Part shown: piece by piece, positions 8,054 through 14,861 of the stretch
Numbering within the stretch: the first letter of the stretch is position 1
How the letters are laid out: each line of letters begins with the position of its first letter
Source: Pedobacter psychroterrae
Lineage (GTDB): Bacteria > Bacteroidota > Bacteroidia > Sphingobacteriales > Sphingobacteriaceae
Direction of reading: 5' to 3'
NCBI RefSeq assembly: GCF_004331695.1
Contig: NZ_SJSL01000005.1
Location: forward strand, 1 to 64,000
DNA: 64,000 nucleotides
The notes under the pieces: model-generated
Databases searched by the model: none
What the model saw: the letters and a program-made list of their open reading frames with translations, nothing else
Told to the model about the DNA's origin: nothing
Program-made: the position numbers and the translations under genes

Positions 8054-9463
8054 TCAGTTAAGTAATAAGGGATAAATTTCTTCAATCGAAGTGTCACCGG
8101 CGGCAAACAGGTCAAAAGCATTGGCACTTAGACTTCCTATGCCTTTTTGTTTGAGTAACATTTCCGCGTTCCCGTCTCCCGACTTCACTAAGGCTGATAG
8201 CTCCCTGTCCAGCGGAATAACCTCATATACCGCTTTTCTGCCTTTATATCCAGTGAAATAACATCGGTCGCAACCCTGCAACACATAATGAGTCCTGACT
8301 TCGTAATAGGGTTTAAAACTTTGCGGATAGCGTTTTTCATCCATTGGCTCTGCAGTTTTGCAGTGCGGACAAAGCAAGCGTACCAACCGCTGCGCTACAG
8401 AAGTATTAAGGGTATTCGCCACCAAAAAAGCCGGAATGCCCATATCAATTAATCTTGAGATCGTGCCCCAAGCAGAATTAGTATGGATGGTCGATAATAC
8501 CAGATGCCCGGTCAGGGCAGCCCTCATGGCCATATTTGCTGTCTCCGGATCACGGATTTCACCCACCATGATCACATCCGGATCCTGCCGTAAAAAAGTC
8601 CGCAGGGCAGACGCGAAGCTCAGTCCGATACTTTCCTTTAACTGCACCTGATTGATCCCTTCAAGGGTGTATTCAATCGGGTCTTCTATCGTCAGGATGT
8701 TCCTGGTGTTTTTATTGAGTAGCTTTAAAGTAGCGTACAGTGTAGTTGTCTTACCGGAACCGGTAGGCCCGCTGATTAGGACAATGCCATTAGGCCGCTT
8801 TACCCCCTCCAGGTAATTATGCAGATCCCTTTCTGAAAGGCCAAGTTTAAACAGGTCAATGTTAGTAGCATCATTGTTTAGCAAGCGCAGCACAACCTTT
8901 TCTCCATGGAGGGTGGGTAAAACAGACACACGGATATCAAACTGTTCCGCGCCATTTTTAAAGGTGATCCTTCCATCCTGTGGCAACCTTTTTTCTGCGA
9001 TATCCAAATTAGCCAGTATTTTGATCCTGTTGATGATTGCCGGATATTCCAGCCGGCTGAGCAGATACCTTTCGATCAGCATGCCATCTATGCGGATCCT
9101 GACCCTACACTTTTCCTCATAAGCTTCAATATGGATGTCACTGCTCTTAAGCTTCCTAGCTTCAGAGATCAGTTTATGTAAAAAATCGTCAGAAGAAGGC
9201 TCATGGTCCAGGTTTTCAATTCCTGCGGCCTTTTGTTCCTTCAGGTAGTGTTGCTGTAACAGCTTAGAAACTACTTCAGGGGCTGTTGGCTCCAGGCTCA
9301 CGTTTTTGCCCAGCAGTATTTCCAGTTCATCGCCAAGTGTTTCTGTATCGGCCTCCAGGTCACAATACAGTTCAAGCAGGTCATTTTTATAAGTAACTGG
9401 AATAACCCTGTAATGCCAGGCCTGTTCTGTACTAATCTCATGTAAAACGGCTGTATCTTTCAT
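8054..9463 (-). CDS. gspE: GspE/PilB-family assembly ATPase
   Basis: Hexameric cytoplasmic ATPase that powers pseudopilus extension. Of 469 residues, the N-terminal 80 are a short N1-type domain. The core contains Walker A GPTGSGKT (232-239), the Asp box TIEDPIEY (258-265), Walker B VIMVGEIRD (297-305) and the His box (GHLVLSTIHTN, 319-329). A tetracysteine zinc motif is present as C365-x2-C368 and C398-x2-C401, which marks GspE/PilB rather than PilT retraction ATPases. No PilT-like gene is present in the window. It overlaps the prepilin peptidase gene by 4 nt (ATGA) and is followed 1 nt later by the secretin gene. Confidence 0.96.
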   Translation of the reverse strand: MKDTAVLHEISTEQAWHYRVIPVTYKNDLLELYCDLEADTETLGDELEILLGKNVSLEPTAPEVVSKLLQQHYLKEQKAAGIENLDHEPSSDDFLHKLISEARKLKSSDIHIEAYEEKCRVRIRIDGMLIERYLLSRLEYPAIINRIKILANLDIAEKRLPQDGRITFKNGAEQFDIRVSVLPTLHGEKVVLRLLNNDATNIDLFKLGLSERDLHNYLEGVKRPNGIVLISGPTGSGKTTTLYATLKLLNKNTRNILTIEDPIEYTLEGINQVQLKESIGLSFASALRTFLRQDPDVIMVGEIRDPETANMAMRAALTGHLVLSTIHTNSAWGTISRLIDMGIPAFLVANTLNTSVAQRLVRLLCPHCKTAEPMDEKRYPQSFKPYYEVRTHYVLQGCDRCYFTGYKGRKAVYEVIPLDRELSALVKSGDGNAEMLLKQKGIGSLSANAFDLFAAGDTSIEEIYPLLLN

Positions 9464-9966
9464 AAGAGGTAGTTTTCAAACCATTGTACATTGTTGATTT
9501 TTACATCAAATAGTGAAGCACTTAGGATACAAGCGAATAGCAACATTCCCTGCATTCCTGCTAACGGTATGGTGTAATTCTTTGGCTTGGCCAACAGCAT
9601 GTATGTCCCTGTCGCGATGGCTATGAATACCAGACTTGACAGGTAAAACACAAAGAAATTAACAGGTGAAAAATAGAGGCTCAGGCACAACAGCATCAAT
9701 AGATCTCCCCATCCGATATGGGATTTAAGCAGGTTTGTAAACCTGTGGTTTTTGAGGCTGATAAATAAAGTAGCCAGGCCGAAGTTTATCAGGAGTAAGC
9801 CAATGTTTATAAAAGCTTCTGTAATATTGAAATCTTTATTACCGAGTAGCATGAGGACTGCCAGCAAGGGGAAGGCATACCAGGAAATAGCACGGCACCT
9901 GAAGTCTTGCAGGGCCATTACCATTAAAATAAGCAAAATGGAAAGCTGGATGAATAGCTGCATCAT
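9460..9966 (-). CDS. Prepilin peptidase (A24 aspartic protease), peptidase domain only
   Basis: Integral membrane protease that would cleave the prepilins of this operon. The reading frame extends upstream to 10041 inside the pseudopilin gene, but ATG at 9966 (or 9963) is preferred because it begins 4 nt after the pseudopilin stop and starts directly with a membrane span. The 168-residue product has both catalytic aspartates of the A24 family: D21 in ALQDFRCRAI and D88 in IGWGD. The N-terminal cytoplasmic domain with the Cys motif and the N-methyltransferase activity of full-length PilD is absent, so this is a minimal type. It overlaps gspE by 4 nt. Confidence 0.8.
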   Translation of the reverse strand: MMQLFIQLSILLILMVMALQDFRCRAISWYAFPLLAVLMLLGNKDFNITEAFINIGLLLINFGLATLFISLKNHRFTNLLKSHIGWGDLLMLLCLSLYFSPVNFFVFYLSSLVFIAIATGTYMLLAKPKNYTIPLAGMQGMLLFACILSASLFDVKINNVQWFENYLL

Positions 9967-9970
9967 CGCC

Positions 9971-10375
9971 TTAATCAGGTTGTGTTTCGCGAAGGTTCTT
10001 TTCCTGGTCGATCTCCCAAACGTTAAAAGTTCCGTTTCCATTAAAATCTACGGCAGCCGTGGCCCGCACTACAAAGTTTGTAGCCGTAGCACTTACTACT
10101 TCCAGTTGATAATTGGCTTTGCCATCTGCACCGTCGGTCGTCAGTTTTTCCTGCGTAAAGCCTATTTCTTCGAGGTTACTGGAATATCTGGAATGTTCGT
10201 AGAAGTAAGCTTTTTGGAGTTGATGGGCATGTTCGAGTTGCATTTTGGCCTCTGTGGTTTTGGCTTTAGTAATCAGCGGCATGAGGTTGGGTAGCGCCAA
10301 TAGCACAAGTATGCCAATGATGACGAGCACAACCAGGATCTCTGTGAGCGTATAGGCAGATAGTTTAGTTTTCAT
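9971..10375 (-). CDS. gspG: Major pseudopilin (GspG/type IV pilin-like)
   Basis: Main fibre subunit of the machine. ATG at 10375 is preferred over an in-frame upstream start at 10411, because it produces the short leader MKTKLSA followed by YTLTEILVVLVIIGILVLLA, a classic pilin N-terminus with Glu at mature position 5. The residue before the cleavage site is Ala instead of Gly. The remainder (LEHAHQLQKAYFYEHSRYSSNLEEIGF, then a beta-rich tail) matches the GspG/PilE layout; 134 residues is normal. The gene overlaps the HTH gene upstream by 11 nt and the prepilin peptidase follows 4 nt later. Confidence 0.88.
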   Translation of the reverse strand: MKTKLSAYTLTEILVVLVIIGILVLLALPNLMPLITKAKTTEAKMQLEHAHQLQKAYFYEHSRYSSNLEEIGFTQEKLTTDGADGKANYQLEVVSATATNFVVRATAAVDFNGNGTFNVWEIDQEKNLRETQPD

Positions 10376-10658
10376 TTCGCCCCTCCTCATCCAGCATGTG
10401 CTTGATTGCATTGATGATCTCTGCTTTCCTGTTGTCTTCGAAACCGATCTTCACAATCCCTTCTTTAGTGTAGACATAGGATTTTCTATCTCGATTGTAT
10501 TCAATCGGTGCATCCAAAATTTCTCTCATACATCTGATGATCTTTTTTACCAGACTCGGTGAGATGTCAAATCGTCTGGCCAGGTCGGCCGGTGAACCTG
10601 TTGCCTTTCTTTTGATGAGTGCGTTAAAGGCGATCACTCTTTTAAATTGCTCTTCCAT
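10365..10658 (-). CDS. HTH regulator heading the secretion operon
   Basis: A 97-residue DNA-binding protein. The N-terminal half carries a winged-helix/HTH of the kind found in HTH_11/YafY-type regulators (SPADLARRFDISPSLVKKIIRCMREI), followed by a wing-like stretch (APIEYNRDRKSYVYTKEG) and a short C-terminal helix. It is the first gene of the operon; its 3' end overlaps the pseudopilin gene by 11 nt. A perfect 32-bp palindrome begins 7 bp upstream of its ATG, which makes autoregulation of the operon the simplest idea. No effector domain is visible, so what it senses is unknown. Confidence 0.75.
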   Translation of the reverse strand: MEEQFKRVIAFNALIKRKATGSPADLARRFDISPSLVKKIIRCMREILDAPIEYNRDRKSYVYTKEGIVKIGFEDNRKAEIINAIKHMLDEEGRNEN

Positions 10659-10665
10659 TTGATGA

Positions 10666-10697
10666 CGCTTATTTTATACATATGTATAAAATAAGCG
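10666..10697. promoter_or_regulatory. Perfect 32-bp palindrome upstream of the secretion operon
   Basis: Positions 10666-10697 are a perfect 16+16 inverted repeat with no spacer; the outer arm reads CGCTTATTTTATACAT and the centre is ACATATGT. It sits 7 bp from the ATG of the HTH gene, so it covers the ribosome-binding region and probably the start of the transcript. The symmetry suits a dimeric or tetrameric repressor, most simply the HTH protein itself. In RNA it could also fold into a hairpin blocking translation. A second, 12-bp palindrome (TCTTGCGCAAGA, 10754-10765) lies between the two divergent genes. Confidence 0.75.
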
Positions 10698-10832
10698 CTT
10701 GAAAAGATATTTTTTCCGCAAACAGAAGTTTTTATTGCGTGAACATAGAGATTTCTTGCGCAAGATTTTAAAGCTCTACTGGCTATCTTGTTTAAATTGG
10801 TTATAAATAATACTAACTTATATCTAGTTCCT

Positions 10833-11555
10833 ATGACGCTTAAATCTATTATGATTGTAAAAGACAGTTCCTTAGCTGAAAATCTATCCAAAAAAATTAA
10901 AATCAACAACTCAATTGAATTATTGGCATTAACACATAAGCCAATGGAGATGATCTCAAGGCATCATTCCACCATCGATGTCGTATTTTTTGAAGTAAAT
11001 GACGATGGGGTTTCCAATCTGGAGAAAATACTACAGCTCTCCAAACAGTTTAAATCGATTGTGCTGATCTTCGAAAGCCAGAACCATTTGATGAAGACCC
11101 ACGATCTATCTGACATAGAGTTCTTATTTCATCCGATTTTCACATGGCAGTTTGATTTAATAATTCAGAAGATAACTAAAAAAATTCCTTCAATTAATCT
11201 GAACAAATTCATGACTAAAGGGGATTTTATGATTATGGATATCGCTAAAAAAAAAATTATCCGCTGTTTTTACGAAGAAGTCACTGTTATTGAAATTGCA
11301 GACAAATCTTTGACGATACATTCTGCTAACCAGCGACCAATAGAATCTAACTTACCCCTTAATAAAATTCAGGCATTGCTCGAACCTGTTGGCCTATTTT
11401 TCAGGGTTCATAAATCATTCATTATTTCAAGAGATTACATAGATAGTATTGCAGGAGATTTCATTAAGATGAATCATTATGGCAAATCGATTAAAATGGG
11501 ACCCCATTATCGTAAAGATTTTGATAAATATTTGGCGACTATATTGTTTAAGTGA
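10833..11555 (+). CDS. LytTR-family regulator with a degenerate receiver
   Basis: A transcription factor of 240 residues from ATG 10833; an upstream in-frame TTG at 10788 is possible but less likely. The C-terminal 100 residues are a LytTR DNA-binding domain (FFRVHKSFIISRDYIDSIAG). The N-terminal part has the beta-alpha layout of a response-regulator receiver, but the phospho-acceptor Asp is replaced by Glu (E54 in VFFEVND) and the conserved Lys before Pro is His (H100). It is therefore probably not switched by phosphorylation. No histidine kinase is nearby. It is divergent from the secretion operon and shares its 175-bp intergenic region, so it may regulate that operon. Confidence 0.8.
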   Translation: MTLKSIMIVKDSSLAENLSKKIKINNSIELLALTHKPMEMISRHHSTIDVVFFEVNDDGVSNLEKILQLSKQFKSIVLIFESQNHLMKTHDLSDIEFLFHPIFTWQFDLIIQKITKKIPSINLNKFMTKGDFMIMDIAKKKIIRCFYEEVTVIEIADKSLTIHSANQRPIESNLPLNKIQALLEPVGLFFRVHKSFIISRDYIDSIAGDFIKMNHYGKSIKMGPHYRKDFDKYLATILFK

Positions 11556-11742
11556 TTGATATATATTTAGGGGATTTCATCCGTCGATAGTTTCAGCAGT
11601 ATAGAAAAGTAAAGCTTACAAGACTTGTTATTTTATAAATATAAAACTTGGTGAGCTTTTACACCTTAACATTGAATAGTAAGCAATAGTTTTCATTTCA
11701 CTACTAAACAAGATATAGAAACCGATATCTTATCTGGAAAAA

Positions 11743-11795
11743 ATTATGTTGAAATGTGTCCTAACATTATAATTCAGATCACATTTCAACATAAT
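11743..11795. repeat. 16-bp perfect inverted repeat, 21-nt spacer
   Basis: Arms at 11743-11758 and 11780-11795 are perfectly complementary (core ATGTTGAAATGTG and its complement). They lie in the 281-bp gap between the LytTR stop and the 3' end of the minus-strand gene at 11837, where two transcripts converge. A bidirectional terminator is plausible, although there is no clear T-tract. A smaller hairpin (ATTACCA/TGGTAAT, 11805-11824) lies just downstream of the minus-strand gene. Nothing else was seen in 11556-11836. Confidence 0.5.
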
Positions 11796-11836
11796 AACTT
11801 ACCCATTACCAAAAAAATGGTAATAACACGATCCAG

Positions 11837-12196
11837 TTATTTACAACCAAAATCAGCTTTCCCTAATGGGATTTTCTTGCCTTGTGCTAACAAGAATACT
11901 GTGTCACTTCCTTTTAGTTTATATATCTGCTGACTAACTTCTATTTTATCATATAAACCGGTTTTCTCCATAACTAGATTAAGAGTCAGAACAGAATCTC
12001 TCGAATCAAGTATTTTTATGATTGGATAAGAATGCTGCGAAACATCGACATACTTGTCTTTCACGACCCCGATATATTGATTGCCGATAAACTCTTGATC
12101 TAATATACAATCAGTATCCGATAAATTAGGGAGCAGCAGTTTAACGAGAAGAAAAAAAACTACTATAAACCCTAAACTTAATAACAAATATTTCAT
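11837..12196 (-). CDS. Small membrane-anchored protein, putative immunity for the orphan Rhs tip
   Basis: A 119-residue protein with an N-terminal hydrophobic anchor (residues 1-23, YLLLSLGFIVVFFLLVKLLL) and a periplasmic or extracytoplasmic part that includes Cys residues (DTDCIL and C-terminal FGCK). I do not recognise the family. It starts 4 nt after the stop of the orphan Rhs C-terminal region, the usual position of an immunity gene behind an Rhs toxin tip. An envelope-anchored immunity protein would fit a toxin acting on membranes or in the periplasm, but this is inference from position only. Confidence 0.5.
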   Translation of the reverse strand: MKYLLLSLGFIVVFFLLVKLLLPNLSDTDCILDQEFIGNQYIGVVKDKYVDVSQHSYPIIKILDSRDSVLTLNLVMEKTGLYDKIEVSQQIYKLKGSDTVFLLAQGKKIPLGKADFGCK

Positions 12197-12200
12197 CCTT

Positions 12201-13337
12201 CTAAAAATTTGGTCGTAATAAACCGACCATATAAAAAACTAATGGAATGGGTGATGTATAAGTTTTCGTCAATGTATACCCACCTGTATATTTGACACCT
12301 GCTCCAACGCCTACCCCATATATTGCATAAGTTGGTTTAGTGATATCATCTGCTGAATAACTTCCGGACACAGGACCGATCCCGCCCGCAACTGTCTCTC
12401 CATAGCCGCTTAAGTTGAATTGACCAGTATTAGAGGATCCAGCTAGCAACTGCCCCGAAATGGATGCATTAAAGTATAGTGGATTTTTAGGAACACCAAT
12501 AGAAAGGTAAGGCGTCTTAAACGGCCCTTTTCCGAACGCTCCTACTGATAATTCCAGCCCTTGGTAAAACAAACCTAATCCAGCAGACAACGACACTCCA
12601 CTTCCTCCAACTTTTTTGTTCTCTTTAATCGTATTCTTGATTTCCATCTTTTTTTCTGCAATTTTCTTTGGGTTTTTCTTCTTTTTCTCTTCATCTCCTG
12701 GTCCATCGGAGCGCTTCCCTATATTAATCCCTAACTCCATATCCATATTTTTTGCATAATTATTAAATGACTGAGGAGCCATACCATCGGGATCAGTAAA
12801 CCTCATTGGATTATTGAACGCATAATTATAAGGAGAATGTCTCCTCATCATTTCCGCCAACGGATCCACCACATTCCACCTTCCAATTACCGGATCATAG
12901 AACCTTGCGCCGTAATCAAAAACATCAGCTAACGCTGTTTGCAACTCCTTGCCATTATAAAGATAATTGTTTTTATCACCAGATACAAATTTTGCCCTGC
13001 TTAATCCAAATGCATAAAACTCATCTTCCTGTATCAACCTTGCAGTTCCCGAGTTGTCATCAAAAGACACTCTTGCATTGCCAAGGTGGTCTTTCAGGCT
13101 GTACTCGTATTTATAAACCCCTGTGCTGCTATTTCTAACCGCCCGACCTTCGTCTGTAGACATAAAATCAAGCACATTATTTTTATAATGCACCCCGCTG
13201 ATATATTCCACGGTTAGTGATCCCTGAACGGATTTTAGTTTGTTGCCTCCTGCATCATAAGTATAAGTTGCTCCAATACCTCCAGTCACTGTAGCAGGCA
13301 GATTCAAATGGTTATAGGTCATGCCTACACTTCTCAT
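12201..13337 (-). CDS. 3' part of orphan Rhs core with variable C-terminal tip
   Basis: Residues 1-165 repeat the end of the neighbouring full-length Rhs core (MRSVGMTYNHLNLPATV through GRWNVVDPLAE, NPMRFTDPDGM). After that the sequence is unrelated: a Lys-rich stretch (EEKKKKNPKKIAEKKMEIK) and a Gly/Ser-rich, beta-like end of about 130 residues (GVSLSAGLGLFYQGLELSVG, ISGQLLAGSSNTGQFNLSGY). I cannot assign a toxin family; the composition suggests a membrane-active or barrel-like domain. The true reading frame comes from 13334-14313 but is broken by a 1-nt deletion at 13365/13366. The ATG at 13337 is internal and could at most serve as a restart. A small putative immunity gene follows 4 nt later. 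Confidence 0.65.
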   Translation of the reverse strand: MRSVGMTYNHLNLPATVTGGIGATYTYDAGGNKLKSVQGSLTVEYISGVHYKNNVLDFMSTDEGRAVRNSSTGVYKYEYSLKDHLGNARVSFDDNSGTARLIQEDEFYAFGLSRAKFVSGDKNNYLYNGKELQTALADVFDYGARFYDPVIGRWNVVDPLAEMMRRHSPYNYAFNNPMRFTDPDGMAPQSFNNYAKNMDMELGINIGKRSDGPGDEEKKKKNPKKIAEKKMEIKNTIKENKKVGGSGVSLSAGLGLFYQGLELSVGAFGKGPFKTPYLSIGVPKNPLYFNASISGQLLAGSSNTGQFNLSGYGETVAGGIGPVSGSYSADDITKPTYAIYGVGVGAGVKYTGGYTLTKTYTSPIPLVFYMVGLLRPNF

Positions 13338-14301
13338 CCCATCTGTCTTGGCATTACCGTTTTCACGTAAGCGAAACTTCCCGCCATTAACCCTGAAACA
13401 CTGCTCAGCTGGTTGCTATTTCCGCTGCTAGCATAGGTATAGCTGATTGGCGTACTGCTTGAAAGCCCGCGGCGTAGGGAAGTAATGTTACCATTCTTGT
13501 CATAAACAAGGGTTTCATTTAGCTCACTGGCGGTGCTGTAAGTACTTTGCAGCAAACGATTAATATTATCATAGCCATAGGTAAACCACTTATTCCCACT
13601 GGTGGGCGCAGTATACTCAAATTCTGAAATGTTACCATTGTACTGACTTACACCTCCCCTTGTAGGAACATCATACCTCAGTTCGAAGCTCAGTAAAGGT
13701 GCGCTCGCAGTCCTTAGCCAGCCACGTTCGTTGTATGAGTAGGTAACAGTCTGAAGAAATGTTGAACCACTGTTGGTAGAGTGCAGCTTTTTCTTGTAAG
13801 GCTGACCAAGATCATCATATTCCAAACGCGAAAGCAAGGTTCTTGTGCCGGTATTCATTGTTTGCCAGGTATCTATTTTGCGGCCACGGTGGTCGTAAGT
13901 ATATTCAGTCAAGGATTTAAGCGTCTCGGTTCCGCCTACTTTATGGCTCCTGTTGCTGGTCAGCACAGCGCCTGTGAAATCATAGGTATTGCTTACCTCG
14001 TCGTAATTACCTGCAACCACCAATCCGCCTTTATAGTGCTGTTTAAAGCTGCGCACTACCCTTCCTTCGGCATCATAATAATTAACGCCCCAGAGCATAT
14101 CTGAAACTGTTCCAACCACTGCAGTTTTACTGCCTGTAAGCTGTCCCCTGGTCATACCGCTGGCATCTGAACCTGCGTAAGGGTAAGGGTTGCCGCCAGG
14201 AAAGTTGTAATCATCATAGTAACTGATGCTCAAAGTAGTTCCCCAGCTGGTTGGATACGAAACATTTGTGTATCCATTGCCTGTGGTAATCCTGCTCTCC
14301 C
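12852..14301. repeat. Direct repeat of the Rhs core, copy 2
   Basis: About 1.45 kb that matches 15582-17031 in the same orientation. Homology starts near the segment coding for the end of the core (VVDPLAE) and ends in CCTGCTCTCCC at 14291-14301. Differences are scattered and mostly in third codon positions, with one 1-nt deletion. Recombination between the copies would swap or delete the toxin tips and immunity genes between them. Confidence 0.85.
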
Positions 14302-14313
14302 CAGAGGAAAGTT
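13334..14313 (-). pseudogene. Headless orphan Rhs core fragment, frameshifted
   Basis: This frame repeats residues of the full-length Rhs (ITTGNGYTNVSYPTSWG, SISYYDDYNFPGGNPYPY, through SVSGLMAGSFAY) with many synonymous differences, then shifts into VKTVMPRQMG and stops. Comparison with the intact copy shows one T (position 16095 in the intact copy) missing between 13365 and 13366; the offset between copies changes from 2729 to 2730 there, confirming a single-base deletion. The 5' end of homology is at about 14301, shortly after a TAA in the same frame, and there is no ATG at the start. The fragment therefore lacks its own head, signal peptide and start, as do orphan Rhs-CT modules elsewhere. 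Confidence 0.8.
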
Positions 14314-14359
14314 ATGAAACAAATTGCCGCATGAGTTTAAAAGAAAAAGAATCAAAAAA

Positions 14360-14410
14360 AGGTATTGAAATATGAAAAACTCAGAAGGGAGTTTCCCACA
14401 TTCAATACCT
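14360..14410. repeat. Imperfect hairpin in the gap between the immunity gene and the orphan Rhs fragment
   Basis: Outer arms AGGTATTGAA (14360-14369) and TTCAATACCT (14401-14410) and inner arms AAACTC (14377-14382) and GAGTTT (14389-14394) form a long interrupted stem. It lies in the 227-bp stretch 14314-14540, which otherwise contains no gene, next to the point where Rhs core homology ends. It could be a remnant of an insertion or recombination site, or a terminator after the immunity gene. Confidence 0.45.
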
Positions 14411-14540
14411 CGAACAACAATAATAATTAATATTGTAAGAATCTTGTCCTAACAACAGGGAGTGCTGTATGGACAACTAAAAAATACAAAGACTTAAGAT
14501 ATATTTAAATTCTAGGAAAATTTAAATTAGCTAATTATCA

Positions 14541-14861
14541 TTAGATATTTATTTGATTTTGTAATTTATCTAAAGTACATTTTGCTCTTTTAAGCAACTC
14601 CTTTTCATTAATATTTAATTTGTTAGTCCCATCACGTAACTCATCAGGAACGTAATCGTCTACATCAAGGAAAAAGGTGTCAAGAATTTGGCTAATTGAA
14701 TTTTCAAAAGAACCTGACATCCAATATGGATCATTTCTTCTAGTAGCAAGAAAGTTCTTTTCAAAAAATTCAGTTGTTATTTCCTTGGAAACAAATAACA
14801 AAATGAGATTAAGGTACTTTTGTAAATGGATTCCGTCTAAATATTTTTGTTGATCTACCAT
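14541..14861 (-). CDS. Colicin D-type immunity protein for the Rhs tRNase tip
   Basis: A 106-residue acidic, helical protein with no signal or membrane span, so cytoplasmic. The layout (FVSKEITTEFFEKNFLATRRND early, ILDTFFLDVDDYVPDELRD in the middle, ELLKRAKCTLDKLQ at the end) matches my knowledge of the colicin D-type immunity family (Colicin_immun). Its ATG (14859-14861) overlaps the stop of the upstream Rhs gene by 7 nt, so toxin and immunity are co-translated. The neighbouring toxin tip looks like colicin D, making the pair mutually supportive. It should block the tRNase active site. Confidence 0.8.
   Translation of the reverse strand: MVDQQKYLDGIHLQKYLNLILLFVSKEITTEFFEKNFLATRRNDPYWMSGSFENSISQILDTFFLDVDDYVPDELRDGTNKLNINEKELLKRAKCTLDKLQNQINI

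Noticed and set aside
8053-8127. N-terminal extension of the secretin frame
   Set aside because: It overlaps the ATPase gene by 74 nt and hides a clean signal peptide; ATG 8052 is 1 nt after the ATPase stop.
9967-10041. N-terminal extension of the prepilin peptidase frame
   Set aside because: It lies inside the pseudopilin gene and is charged and unlike the family; ATG 9966 begins directly at a membrane span.
10634-10909. Minus-strand open frame across the HTH/LytTR intergenic region
   Set aside because: It runs through the palindrome and antisense to the LytTR gene, and has no recognisable domain.
13355-13375. Frameshift in the orphan Rhs copy as a programmed event
   Set aside because: There is no slippery run or pseudoknot-like signal, and the intact copy has the extra T; a simple deletion or a sequencing error is more likely.
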